The notes under the pieces were generated by a model. That model had not been told where the DNA came from. It did no database searches and worked only from the letters and a program-made list of their open reading frames with translations. The position numbers were made by a program, and so were the translations under genes. From Actinomycetota bacterium (lineage in GTDB: Bacteria > Actinomycetota > Actinomycetes > Streptosporangiales > Streptosporangiaceae), in contig DAHVAR010000190.1 in assembly GCA_027314515.1 (NCBI GenBank), positions 1-62,872 on the forward strand: a stretch of 62,872 nt of DNA. Direction: 5' to 3'. The stretch's first letter is position 1. Each line of letters begins with the position of its first letter. Positions 24,330 to 34,924 of the stretch are shown here, piece after piece.

Positions 24330-25646
24330 CTAGCGGTACTGAGCCGCGTACTCGGCCGCTAGCGCGAGCACCTCGCTGACGTACCAGTCGGCGTGGTTGT
24401 AATCGAAGATGGCCTGAGACAGCGAACGGCCTCCGGTTGCCGCACCGTCGGCGCACAGCAGCCGGGCAGCCGATGGCACCGCGTCGTAAGGGTTCATCAC
24501 GTTGGGCGGGCCGGTCTGCCCGAACGCGTCGATGCCCCAGCGAGCCCAGGTCGACGGCAGGAACTGCATAGGGCCGAGCGCTCCCGCCGTCGACGGGCCG
24601 ACGTTGGCTCCGTCCCCGCTCTCTATCTGCCCGATGGCAGCAAGCACCGTCCACGACAAGCCCGGGCAGTACTCGGCAGCGGACGCCTTGAAAAGCTCCA
24701 GGTAGCTCGTCGGCCGTGGTCCCGCCGGTACCGAGCTGACTGGAAGCTGGCCGCCCCGTAGCTGTTCGATCCGCCCACTCGGCCCGAGGATTCTGGATAC
24801 CTTCCTGACCAGTGCCGCCGTCCGCACACCCGGAGCGCTGATCAGCCCGGCGACCTGGTGCACCAGGCCAAGCCGGGCCGATGTCGCCTGGTTCACCATC
24901 AGGTCGACGCCGGCCAGGTTCAGCCGGGCCGCCATACCGAACTTCACGGCTTGCGCGGACGATCCGCTCAGTGTGTAGGCAGCGCCGGCCGTCAGCTTGA
25001 GTGCCTTGCTCGCGCCCGTCGCGGCGACGAAGTCCCCGCTGGCCAGCGCGGTCCAGAAAGCCTGGTCGGACGCGGTGCTGAGCGGTACCCAGGACCGGAA
25101 CGTGGCCGGGTCCACGCCAATCACGCTCACCCGGCGGCCGCCCGCGGTGATCTCGGCCCCGTCAAAGGTGATCATGTGGCGCAAACCGCGGATCTTGCGG
25201 AGCGCAGCGACCTGCCCGGACGTCAGGCCCGCGGGCGCCACGATGAGCAGGTCGGGCAGGATAATTTGGCGGAAGGCAGTGACCGAGGCGCTTGACGCGG
25301 TCCCCGTGTTGCCACCTGACTGCTCGGTGAGCGCAAGCTCACCATCGGCCGGTGCGACCATCGAGCCAGCCGAGGGTTCGGCGCGGGCCGACCGGGCCGC
25401 GATCGCTGCCTGGGCGGGATCAGCGGCGCGCACCGCGATGCCGAGAACCGCAATGGCGGCGACCACAGCGATCCGGCGGCTAGCGCTGCGCAGACCGCGG
25501 GCATTGCTGTCCAGGCCGTGGCAGCTGGCCCCGCCGCGCAGGCTGGCCCCGCCCGGCGAACCGCCGGACTGGCCGGGCGCGCCCGTGCTCGACCGCCGGC
25601 TGGCGATCGCGGCCTTCCCCTGTGCGCGCCGCAGGAAGTGTCCCAT
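24330..25646 (-). CDS. Secreted lytic transglycosylase-like protein
   Basis: A 438-residue secreted or membrane-anchored protein. An N-terminal basic stretch leads to a hydrophobic segment at about 58-75 (VVAAIAVLGIAVRAA). The middle region (about 110-310) is an uncharacterised extracellular domain found in actinobacterial transglycosylases. The C-terminal SLT-like domain contains YLELFKASAAEYCPGLSW, IGQIESGDGANVGPS with the catalytic Glu, ALGPMQFLPSTWARWGIDA and NPYDAVPSAARLLCADGA. It cleaves peptidoglycan glycan strands and may be used in growth or sporulation. ATG 25646 is preferred. Confidence 0.88.
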   Translation of the reverse strand: MGHFLRRAQGKAAIASRRSSTGAPGQSGGSPGGASLRGGASCHGLDSNARGLRSASRRIAVVAAIAVLGIAVRAADPAQAAIAARSARAEPSAGSMVAPADGELALTEQSGGNTGTASSASVTAFRQIILPDLLIVAPAGLTSGQVAALRKIRGLRHMITFDGAEITAGGRRVSVIGVDPATFRSWVPLSTASDQAFWTALASGDFVAATGASKALKLTAGAAYTLSGSSAQAVKFGMAARLNLAGVDLMVNQATSARLGLVHQVAGLISAPGVRTAALVRKVSRILGPSGRIEQLRGGQLPVSSVPAGPRPTSYLELFKASAAEYCPGLSWTVLAAIGQIESGDGANVGPSTAGALGPMQFLPSTWARWGIDAFGQTGPPNVMNPYDAVPSAARLLCADGAATGGRSLSQAIFDYNHADWYVSEVLALAAEYAAQYR

Positions 25647-25804
25647 GACGCACCTACGATAACTGCCGCGCCTGCGCAGCGGCAGTAGGGCTTGGCGGCC
25701 ATCGAGCCCGCGGCCGCACGGCATGGCCTGGCGGCCTCACCACCCTGCCGATCCGCGGGAGCGGCCACACGCCCGATACCGTCGGATCGGAGGTTCCGCA
25801 CCGA

Positions 25805-27211
25805 ATGACACAAGTGCCCGCCGGGCTCGACGCTGGTGAGCTCGAACCTGGAGAGCCAGAGCCGACTACCGGCCAGCCCGCTACCGGCCAGCCCGCTACC
25901 GGCCAGCACAGTACCGGCCCGCAGGGGCGCGGCTACATCGCGCTGCTGCGCACGCCCGGGGCAGCGCGATTCTGCCTGAGCGGGATGATCGGCCGGGCGC
26001 CGATGGCCATGTTCGGCCTCGGCACCGTGCTGCTGGTGGCGGCAAGCACCGGGCGCTACGCACTGGCCGGCCTGGTATCGGGCGCGGGCTCGATCGGCTA
26101 CGCCGCCAGCGCGCCGCAAGTGGCCCGGCTGGCTGACAGGTTCGGCCAGCGCCGGGTGCTCAGGCCGCTGATCGCGTTCTTCGCCGTCGCCTGCCTCGTC
26201 TTCGTCGCGTGCGCCGAACTCAAGGCCCCTACCTGGATCCTGATGGTCACCGGCTGCCTGGCAGGCTCGTCGATGCCGTCGCTCGGATCCATGGTCCGGG
26301 CGAGATGGAGCGCGTTGCTGCGCGACCCGGCGGCACTCCACTCGGCGTTTGCCCTCGAGTCGGTCGTGGACGAGATGGTGTTCGTGGTCGGTCCAGCGCT
26401 GGTGACCCTGCTCGCGGCCGCCATGCCGCCGGCCGGCGTCCTGCTGTGCGTGGTGCTCTCGGTGAGCGGCACCTTGTTCTTCGCGGCGCAGCGGCAGACC
26501 GAGCCGGCGGTCAGGGTCCGGCCGCCGGCCAGCAGCCTCCAGCCGCCCGGCCAGGCGCACGGCTCGGCGCACGGCTCGGCGCACGGCCAGGCACACGGCG
26601 GCCGGCCGCGGCGAGCTGCCCGCCTCCCCGCGCACGGCCTGGTCACCATAGCGCCGTTGTATCTTTGCCTCGGCGCGATGTTCGCGTCCATCGACTTGAG
26701 CACGGTCGACTTCGCCCAGCAGCACGGGCACAAGCCGCTGGCAGGCTTGATCCTCGGCACTTACGCGCTGGGAAGCGGGGTCGGCGGGCTGTGGTACGGA
26801 TCGCGCACCTGGCGGGCCCCGGTCGAGCGGCGCTTCTTCCTGACCCTGGTGCTGACGGTGGCCGGCGTCGCCACTTTCTGGGCTCAGCCGACCCTGATCT
26901 CACTCGGCGCCGCGACTCTGGTCGCCGGCCTGACGATCGCCCCGACGCTCATCGCCGGATACGGGCTGATCGAGCGGCAGGCCCCGGCGGCGCGCCGTAC
27001 CGAGGCAATGACCTGGCTGTCCTCTACTATCGCGGTCGGGGTGGCAACAGGCTCTGCGGCCTGCGGACGGATCATCGACACCGCCGGGCCGCGCTGGGGG
27101 TACGGCTTCGCGGCGGGTTGCGGCGTTTTTGCAGTGGCTGCGTGCCTGCTGGGACGGGGGAGATTGGGTGCGACACCTGATGCCGAAGTTGCACAATGGG
27201 TCGATGCGTAA
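25805..27211 (+). CDS. MFS transporter
   Basis: A 468-residue membrane protein of the major facilitator superfamily with about 12 hydrophobic segments. The loop after helix 2 holds LADRFGQRRVLRP, the usual MFS signature. The N-terminal 40 residues contain TGQPA repeats (15-bp units near 25867-25918), and the central cytosolic loop contains AHGS repeats (12-bp units near 26549-26602); both are low-complexity. It likely exports a small molecule. ATG follows GGAGG. The last eight bases overlap the lactone oxidase start. Confidence 0.88.
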   Translation: MTQVPAGLDAGELEPGEPEPTTGQPATGQPATGQHSTGPQGRGYIALLRTPGAARFCLSGMIGRAPMAMFGLGTVLLVAASTGRYALAGLVSGAGSIGYAASAPQVARLADRFGQRRVLRPLIAFFAVACLVFVACAELKAPTWILMVTGCLAGSSMPSLGSMVRARWSALLRDPAALHSAFALESVVDEMVFVVGPALVTLLAAAMPPAGVLLCVVLSVSGTLFFAAQRQTEPAVRVRPPASSLQPPGQAHGSAHGSAHGQAHGGRPRRAARLPAHGLVTIAPLYLCLGAMFASIDLSTVDFAQQHGHKPLAGLILGTYALGSGVGGLWYGSRTWRAPVERRFFLTLVLTVAGVATFWAQPTLISLGAATLVAGLTIAPTLIAGYGLIERQAPAARRTEAMTWLSSTIAVGVATGSAACGRIIDTAGPRWGYGFAAGCGVFAVAACLLGRGRLGATPDAEVAQWVDA

Positions 27212-28556
27212 CGGGGCCGGCCGGCCGGCCGCAGCGTGGCATAACTGGGCTGGTAACGTCACCGCCAGCCCGAGCCGGGTGGTGTCGCCTGGCTCGGCGG
27301 CCGAAGTAGCGGCAGAGGTGCGCCGTGCCGCGGCCGACGGAGTGACCGTGCGGATGACCGGCAGCGGCCACTCGTTCACGCCTGTCGCAGTCACCGACGG
27401 AGTGCGGTTGCGCCCGGATCGCCTTACCGCGATCCGCTCAGCCGACGCCGTGGCCGGCACAGTGACCGTCGAGGCCGGCTGCCCGCTGCGCGTGCTCAAT
27501 GCGGAACTTCTCAGCCGCGGCCTGTCGCTGGCCAACATGGGCGACATCCAGGTGCAGACGGTGGCCGGCGCGACCCAGACCGGTACCCATGGCACTGGCA
27601 GGGACGTGGGCGGGATGGCGGCTCAGATCGCCGGCCTTGAGCTCGTGCTGGCGGACGGCAGCATCGTCACCTGCTCGGCGGAGGCGCCGAGCGGCGGGCT
27701 GAGGTTCCCCGACGGCAGCGCGGCGAACCTGTTCGACGCCGCCAGAGTCGGCCTCGGCGCGCTCGGCATCGTCACCGCGCTGACCTTCCGGGTGGTTCCC
27801 GCGTTCCTGCTCCAGGCCCGCGAAGAGCCGATGACCTGGTCTGAGGTCTTGAGTCACCTGGACGAGCTGACCGCAGACAACGAGCACTTCGAGTTCTACT
27901 GGTTCCCGCACAGCGAGGGCTGCCTCACCAAGCGCAATAACCGGACCGACGGCCCGGCCCGCCCGCTCCCCCGCTGGCGCTACCTGCTGGACGACGAGAT
28001 CCTGTCGAATTCCGTCTTCGGCCTGACCTGTCAGCTCGGCCGTCACGTCCCGGCGGCGATCCCGGCGATCAACTCGGTCGCCGCCAGGGCGCTCGGTGCC
28101 CGCACCTACGTCGACGCCGCGTACAGAGTGTTCACCAGCCCGCGGCGGGTGCGGTTCAAAGAGCAGGAGTACGCGATACCCCGGGCGGCGCTGCCGGACG
28201 TGCTTGCCGAGGTGCGCGCGCTGTTCCGGCGCCGCGACTGGCGGATCAGCTTCCCGATCGAGGTCCGCGTGACTCCGCCCGACGAGGTCTGGCTATCTAC
28301 TGCGTATGGCCGCGGCAGCGCCTACGTCGCCATTCACGTCTTTCACTCCGCGCCGCACGAGCAGTACTTCACCGACGTCGAAGCCGTCATGACGTCAGCG
28401 GGCGGCCGGCCGCACTGGGGAAAGATGCATACCAGGGATGCCGACTACCTGGCCGGCAGCTATCCGCGGCTGTCAGAGTTCGCCGCGCTGCGGGACCTGG
28501 TCGATCCGGACCGCCGGTTCGCCAACGGCTATCTGCGGCAGGTTCTCGGCTCGTAG
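27204..28556 (+). CDS. D-arabinono-1,4-lactone oxidase-like FAD oxidoreductase
   Basis: A 450-residue VAO-type flavoprotein. The FAD-binding part reads WHNWAGNVTASPSRVVSPGS, then VRMTGSGHSFTPVAVTDGV, where the His is the usual flavin-attachment position, and TQTGTHGTGRDVGG. The C-terminal ALO domain has EFYWFPHSEGCLTKRNN and ends RPHWGKMHTRDADYL, then YPRLSEFAALRDLVDPDRRFAN. It oxidises a sugar lactone or alditol with oxygen or another acceptor. Its start overlaps the MFS stop (ATGCGTAA); GTG 27168, which follows GGGGGAG, is an alternative start. Co-expression with the transporter is likely. Confidence 0.9.
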   Translation: MRNGAGRPAAAWHNWAGNVTASPSRVVSPGSAAEVAAEVRRAAADGVTVRMTGSGHSFTPVAVTDGVRLRPDRLTAIRSADAVAGTVTVEAGCPLRVLNAELLSRGLSLANMGDIQVQTVAGATQTGTHGTGRDVGGMAAQIAGLELVLADGSIVTCSAEAPSGGLRFPDGSAANLFDAARVGLGALGIVTALTFRVVPAFLLQAREEPMTWSEVLSHLDELTADNEHFEFYWFPHSEGCLTKRNNRTDGPARPLPRWRYLLDDEILSNSVFGLTCQLGRHVPAAIPAINSVAARALGARTYVDAAYRVFTSPRRVRFKEQEYAIPRAALPDVLAEVRALFRRRDWRISFPIEVRVTPPDEVWLSTAYGRGSAYVAIHVFHSAPHEQYFTDVEAVMTSAGGRPHWGKMHTRDADYLAGSYPRLSEFAALRDLVDPDRRFANGYLRQVLGS

Positions 28557-30104
<1,548 letters not shown>

Positions 30105-30138
30105 TCCGCCGGTTACGGCTCATGATCACGTGAGAAAG

Positions 30139-30252
30139 TGGGGCGGCGTCACCACGCGCGGCCGACCCGAAGACCGATAATTCTGCTATCCCGTACTCCC
30201 TGCACAGCTCAGCCAGGCGCAGCCTTGTTACCCTGATCTCATCCAAGATCAC
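30139..30252 (-). pseudogene. N-terminal fragment of a nucleotidyltransferase (MNT-like)
   Basis: Thirty-eight residues from GTG 30252 read VILDEIRVTRLRLAELCREYGI then LSVFGSAARGDAAP, the start of a minimal nucleotidyltransferase with the GSxxRG motif. Right after it, where the SDxDLLV metal ligands should come, the sequence switches to unrelated frame running into the end of guaB1. It is a truncated relic, perhaps of an MNT antitoxin. The rest of the 30105-30371 interval holds no gene I can support. Confidence 0.65.
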
Positions 30253-30371
30253 TTTGTGGCTCCATCCTCACATGGGTGCCGCGGACCGCCCGTCAATCAG
30301 GTGGCCAAGGTCGTCGCCTGGCACGCTCACAGCACCGAAGTGTGGGCCGGGTCTCCCGGCCGGACCCGGCG

Positions 30372-31139
30372 CTACCGGGGCGCGCCCGCTTGCGACCGGC
30401 CGCGCTCGATGATGGCATCGCGGCGGCGGGCAACCTGGCTACTGTCGATTCCGCCCGCGTGCCAGCGCTCATGAGCGGCGGCCTCGATCTTCGCGGCCTC
30501 GCCGGCGGTAACCCGCGCACCCTCGCGGTACGTCGTGAAGATCGCCTGCACTGCCGCCGGATCGCTGGAGGCAGCGTCCGCGGCGAGCCGCACCGAGAAG
30601 TCGAGCAGTTCCGGATGCGGGACAACGTGGTTGACCAGGCCCCACTGCAGGGCGGTGCGAGCGTCGACGAAGTTCCCGGTGGCGCTCATCTCCCTGGCCC
30701 GGCGCAGCCCGACAGCGGCGGGAAGCTGGACAGTGAGTCCCCAGCCCGGCATGATCCCGACCCGGGCATGCGTGTCGGCGAAGCTGGCCCGCTCTGACGC
30801 GATCAGGAAGTCGCACGCCAGTGCCAGCTCGAGGCCGCCGGTGACGGCGGCCCCGTTGACCGCGCCGATCAGCGGCTTGGACAGCGGCGGCAGGACCGGT
30901 CCGGACGCCGCCGACAGCGGTCCGCCAGGCTGGCCAAGCTCGGTCAGGTCAAGCCCGGCGCAGAAGGCAGGGTCAGCTCCGGTCAGCACGATCGCCCGGA
31001 CCGCGGGGTCAGCGCTGAGCTCGGCCACCGTGGCCCGCAAGCTGGTCAGCAGCACGGCAGAGAGCGCGTTGCGCCGGGCCGGACGGTTGAGGGTGACGAC
31101 CGCAACCAGGTCACGGATCTCACACAGTACGTCTGTCAC
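30372..31139 (-). CDS. Enoyl-CoA hydratase/isomerase (crotonase) family protein
   Basis: A 255-residue crotonase-fold protein. The oxyanion-hole blocks are AFCAGLDL and VNGAAVTGGLELALACDF, followed by RASFADTHARVGIMPGWGLTVQLPAAVG. At the position of the first catalytic Glu of rat hydratase (PE before LG.xPG) this protein has Thr-His, so classical hydration is doubtful; many actinobacterial paralogs share this and their reactions are unknown. GTG 31139 follows GGGAGG at good spacing. The amidohydrolase gene lies 91 bases upstream on the same strand. Confidence 0.9.
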   Translation of the reverse strand: MTDVLCEIRDLVAVVTLNRPARRNALSAVLLTSLRATVAELSADPAVRAIVLTGADPAFCAGLDLTELGQPGGPLSAASGPVLPPLSKPLIGAVNGAAVTGGLELALACDFLIASERASFADTHARVGIMPGWGLTVQLPAAVGLRRAREMSATGNFVDARTALQWGLVNHVVPHPELLDFSVRLAADAASSDPAAVQAIFTTYREGARVTAGEAAKIEAAAHERWHAGGIDSSQVARRRDAIIERGRSQAGAPR

Positions 31140-31230
31140 GGCACAGCCTCCCTGGCTGAAGATACCGCGCCGGCAGCGCGCTGACCCCGTTCCGATCGGG
31201 AAGGCTCGGAGCTCACCCGCGCGGGCATGC

Positions 31231-32436
31231 TCACCCGCGCACTTGTCGGCCGGCCGAATAGACCGCCCGGATATTCGCCTTGAGGTTTGCCAGATCGAAC
31301 GGCTCGCCATCGAGAACGACGATGTCCGCTCGCTTGCCTGGCATGATCGTGCCGGTCTCATCGCCGAGCTGCAGCAGCTCGGCTGCCGAGCTGGTCGTCG
31401 CTGCCAGCACCTGAGCGGGGGTCAGCCCGCCAGCGGCCATCAGCGGCAGCTCGTCGAGGTTGCTGCCATGCGGCCCGACACCGCTGTCAGTGCCCATGGC
31501 GATCTTGACCCCCGCCGCGGCCGCACGGGCGAATGCGTCGGCATGCGCGACAATGACCTCCTGGGCCTTGGCTAGCACGCCGTCCGGCAGCTGGCTGCCC
31601 GAGCGCGCCGCGTTGACGACCGCGTGCGGAGCCACCAGCGTGGGGACGAGCCAGGCACCAGCGCTGAGCATCATCTCGATAGCCTCGTCGTCCAGGTAGA
31701 TGCCATGCTCGATGGACCGTACGCCGGCCCGGATGGCGTTCTTGATGCCATCAGTCGCCTGCGCGTGCGCCATCACCGGCAGGCCCGCGGCGGTCGCCTC
31801 AGCTACCAGCGCGGCCAGCTCATCAGGCCGGAACTGGGCATGCTTAGGGCTGTCGCGAGGCGACAGCACGCCGCCCGAGGTGTGCACCTTGATGACGTTG
31901 GCGCCGGCGCGGATGATCTCGCGCACTCGCTTGCGCATCTCTTCCGGTCCGTCGACCAGGCCCTCCGGCCGACCTGGGTGCGGCGCCATCAGGGATGTCG
32001 ACAGTCCCGATGGCAGCCAGCCGTCACCGTGGCCGCCAGTCTGGCTGAGCGCGCTGATCGCGATCCGCATCCGCGGCCCGTCGATCAGGCCGTCATCGAC
32101 CGCGCGCTGGACGCCCAGGTCAGCACCGCCGGCGTCGCGCACGGTTGTGATACCGCAGTCCAGGGTCGCCGCCAGATTGCGCGCCGCCTGGAAGAACTGG
32201 TAGGAGAACGGCCGCTGGATGCGCTGCACCAGGTCGACCCCGGAGAACATCACGTGTACGTGGCAGTCGAAGAAGCCGGGAAGCAGAGTGAGGCCGGACA
32301 CGTCGACCTGCTCGTCTCCGTCCAGCCCGATCCCGACGTCGGCGATCCGGCCAGCTGAGATCGCGACATCCGCGTCGGCTACCGGGCTGCCGGTGCCGTC
32401 GAAGACTCGCCCGCCGCTGAGCACCGTCCTGGTCAT
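31231..32436 (-). CDS. Metal-dependent amidohydrolase (Xaa-Pro dipeptidase-like)
   Basis: A 401-residue amidohydrolase of the imidazolonepropionase/Xaa-Pro dipeptidase group. Metal ligands are in LLPGFFDCHVHVMFSG (HxH, about 58-60), VIKVHTSGGVLS with the usual Lys, VMAHAQATDGI, SIEHGIYLDDEAI and AMGTDSGVGPHG with the final Asp. The end TIMPGKRADIVVLDGEPFD is typical. Members hydrolyse cyclic amides, Xaa-Pro dipeptides or carbamates. ATG 32436 has GGAGG seven bases upstream, so the longer open frame to 33123 is a shadow of the regulator. Confidence 0.92.
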   Translation of the reverse strand: MTRTVLSGGRVFDGTGSPVADADVAISAGRIADVGIGLDGDEQVDVSGLTLLPGFFDCHVHVMFSGVDLVQRIQRPFSYQFFQAARNLAATLDCGITTVRDAGGADLGVQRAVDDGLIDGPRMRIAISALSQTGGHGDGWLPSGLSTSLMAPHPGRPEGLVDGPEEMRKRVREIIRAGANVIKVHTSGGVLSPRDSPKHAQFRPDELAALVAEATAAGLPVMAHAQATDGIKNAIRAGVRSIEHGIYLDDEAIEMMLSAGAWLVPTLVAPHAVVNAARSGSQLPDGVLAKAQEVIVAHADAFARAAAAGVKIAMGTDSGVGPHGSNLDELPLMAAGGLTPAQVLAATTSSAAELLQLGDETGTIMPGKRADIVVLDGEPFDLANLKANIRAVYSAGRQVRG

Positions 32437-32618
32437 CTGTTCGCCTCCGGGCTTGTGCGCGCGGGCAGCCCTCCTCCCCCGGCAGTGCAGGCTTGGCAGA
32501 CCACCACCGGGACAGGCATCGCGGCCAGCGCTGTTTAGCCGGTTAGCGTAACGGTCCCGGCCGCAATCCGGGTGAACTTCCTCCCGCTGGCGGTCAGGCC
32601 CGGTTCGGCATCTTTCGG

Positions 32619-33593
32619 TCAGATGCCGCTCGCCTGAACCAACCGCCGGCCGAGGGCCGCGATCGCGCGCTGCAGTTCCGGTGACCCGAGGACGGTGAAG
32701 GCCGCCGGGATCGCGGCAAGCCGCTGGGCGTACCAGTCCGGCTCGTCGGTGGTTGCCAGGACCCGCGTCCGCTCCCCTTCGCAAGGTTCGAGCCGGCCAA
32801 GGCTCCTCGGCAGCCACCGTGCGGTTTCCTCGACGCGGGCATCGACCAGGACATCGACCGGGTAGGTCCAGCCCTGCGAAAGGTGCTCCTCCAGCGTGCG
32901 CAGCGCGTCCAGGTCGGGCGGCGGGGTAAACCCCTGCGGCAGGACCTCGACCGCGACGATCCGGTCCAGCCGCAGCACCCGCCGCGCGCCAGCCGCGTGC
33001 GACCAGCCCAGCAGGTACCACCGGCTGTGCCGCAGCACGACGGCCCACGGGTCGACGTCCATCGGCCGGCCGCCCGGCGAGCTGAGCCGGTACATCAGCC
33101 GCACCCGCCGCGCGGCGGTGCACGCCTCGATCAGCTGAGCAGTCAGCGCCGGGCTGGGCGAGGTTCCGGCCGCGCCGGGCGACGTCGCCCGCGGTGGCAC
33201 CGGAGCGGACAGGGCACGGAACGCCCGCACCGGGCCGACCACCCGATCCGGCAGCACCCTGACGATCTTGGCCAGGGCGCTGCCGACCAGGTCGGTCGGG
33301 CTGGCCGCGTCTCGGTGACCCTCCAGGACGGCCATGACAAGTCCCAGGCTCTCGGCGGCGGTGAACATCATCGGCGGCAGCCGAAGGCCGCGGCCCACCC
33401 GGTAGCCGCCGTGCGGACCGCTGACCGACTCGATCGGCAGATCCGCCTCGCGCAAGATCGCGACGTAGCGACGGGCGGCCCGTTCGGTGACGCCGAGCGC
33501 GTCGCCCAGGCTTCGCGCGGTGATGCCGGGACTGTTCTGGATCACCTCGAGCGCCAGCAGCGCCCTGGCGGTGGGGCTCACGTCAGCCGGCAT
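32619..33593 (-). CDS. HTH and WYL domain transcriptional regulator
   Basis: A 324-residue YafY/PafC-like regulator. The N-terminal winged helix-turn-helix reads GITARSLGDALGVTERAARRYVAILREADLPIESV (about 23-57). The WYL domain contains WAVVLRHSRWYLLGWSHAAGARRVLRLDRI near 185-215, followed by the WCX-like C-terminal extension. WYL domains bind nucleic-acid ligands or small nucleotides and often control DNA-damage or defense genes. It is divergent from the DinB gene, 53 bases away, and may regulate it. Confidence 0.92.
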   Translation of the reverse strand: MPADVSPTARALLALEVIQNSPGITARSLGDALGVTERAARRYVAILREADLPIESVSGPHGGYRVGRGLRLPPMMFTAAESLGLVMAVLEGHRDAASPTDLVGSALAKIVRVLPDRVVGPVRAFRALSAPVPPRATSPGAAGTSPSPALTAQLIEACTAARRVRLMYRLSSPGGRPMDVDPWAVVLRHSRWYLLGWSHAAGARRVLRLDRIVAVEVLPQGFTPPPDLDALRTLEEHLSQGWTYPVDVLVDARVEETARWLPRSLGRLEPCEGERTRVLATTDEPDWYAQRLAAIPAAFTVLGSPELQRAIAALGRRLVQASGI

Positions 33594-33646
33594 TGGTCCT
33601 CGATTCCGGAAGCAGAACGTCCGCGATCAACGCTAGCCTGCGCGGC

Positions 33647-34195
33647 ATGGATATCGAAAGTACCGCGATACCGCACGAACCCCCCGTAGCAGGGAACGAC
33701 GTGGACACCATGCTCGGCGCTCTGGAACGCCAGCGCAGGTATGTGGCCTGGAAATGCGGCAACCTCGACGCAGCCGGCCTGCAGGCGACTCTCGCGCCGT
33801 CCACCATGACGCTGGGCGGCCTGCTCAAGCACCTGGCCCTGGTCGAGGACGAGTACTTCACGGTGACGCTGGCCGGCCTGCCCCGGCCCGCCCCCTGGGA
33901 CGGAGTGGACTGGGACGCTGACTCCGACTGGGAATGGCGCTCGGCCGCCGACGACAGTCCCGGCGAGCTCATGGCGCTGTGGGAAGCAGCCGTGACTCGC
34001 TCCCGCGCCGCCGTCGCCGAGGCGATCGCGACCGGCGGGCTCGATCAACTGGCGTCCGTTACCTCGCCCGGCGGCCGGACTCCCAGCCTGCGCCGGCTCA
34101 TCATGCACATGATCGAGGAGTACGCCCGGCACGTCGGCCACGCCGACCTCATCCGCGAGTCGGTCGACGGGCTGACTGGCGAGGATCCAGAGTGA
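33647..34195 (+). CDS. DinB family protein (DUF664)
   Basis: A 182-residue four-helix-bundle protein of the DinB/DUF664 type: VDTMLGALERQRRYVAWKCGNLDAAGL, then TLGGLLKHLALVEDEYF with a metal-type His, and SLRRLIMHMIEEYARHVGHADLIRE with the two C-terminal His. This is the Ni/Zn ligand pattern of mycothiol-dependent and related transferases. TAGCCT seven bases before ATG 33647 could be a leaderless -10. Its stop overlaps the next gene start as GTGA. Probable thiol-transferase or detoxification role is inferred. Confidence 0.88.
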   Translation: MDIESTAIPHEPPVAGNDVDTMLGALERQRRYVAWKCGNLDAAGLQATLAPSTMTLGGLLKHLALVEDEYFTVTLAGLPRPAPWDGVDWDADSDWEWRSAADDSPGELMALWEAAVTRSRAAVAEAIATGGLDQLASVTSPGGRTPSLRRLIMHMIEEYARHVGHADLIRESVDGLTGEDPE

Positions 34196-34847
34196 AGACG
34201 GCAGGCGCAGCCGCCGGCAGCCCTGCAGCGCCCGAGCCGGTCCGGCCCCCAGAGCTGACCATCGCCGGCGCGAACCAGGCGTCCTGGGCAGACCTGGAAG
34301 CAATCTTCGGAACCACCGGCCCCGCCGGCCACTGTTACTGCCAGTACTTCAAGGTGCGCGATCGCGACTGGCGCTCCCTCACCGACCAGGAGCGGCGCGA
34401 TCGCTTCCGCCAGCAAACCAGCTGCGACGGTGCGCAAGCCCGGGCTACCACCGGACTGGTTGCATACCTTAGCGGCGAGCCGGTCGGCTGGGTGGCGGTC
34501 GAACCGCGGACGGCTTATCCTCGCCTGCTGCGAACCCGGACGGCCTGGAGCGGCCGCGATGAGGACAAGTCGGACGACAGCGTGTGGGCGTTACGTGCTT
34601 CGTGGTCCGTAAGGGGTACCGCAGGCGGAGGATCAGCTACGCACTGGCCGCGGCAACCGTCGACTTCGCTCGCACCAACGGCGCACGGGCGCTCGAGGCC
34701 TACCCGATGGAGCCGGAGCCGGGTAAAGAGATCATCTGGGGCGAACTGTATGTCGGAGCCCGCCAGATCTTCGCCGCGGCTGGCTTCACCGAGGTCAGCC
34801 GCCCCAGCCTACGGCGCGCGGTGATGCGGATCGACTTCGCGAGCTGA
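34192..34847 (+). pseudogene. GNAT acetyltransferase with a -1 frameshift
   Basis: From GTG 34192 (overlapping the DinB stop) the frame encodes a GNAT protein: ASWADLEAIFGTTGPAGHCYCQYFKV, GLVAYLSGEPVGWVAVEPRTAYPRL, and DKSDDSVWA. It then runs off into a foreign-looking frame. The expected continuation, VTCFVVRKGYRRRRISYALAAA (acetyl-CoA loop) to GARQIFAAAGFTEVSRPS, is in the next frame from about 34590 to 34847. One base is missing near 34589-34590 (TGGGC-GTTACG). Either the gene is broken or the assembly has an error. Restored, the protein would be 218 residues. Confidence 0.85.
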
Positions 34848-34924
34848 GGCATCGCCGATCTGCCTAGAATCGTCTGACACTGGCGGGTTCCTGCCCGCCT
34901 GACTGACTATTGCGGAGGTGCCGC

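Noticed and set aside
32437-33123. Upstream extension of the amidohydrolase frame
   Set aside because: It overlaps the WYL regulator in another frame and a strong GGAGG precedes ATG 32436.
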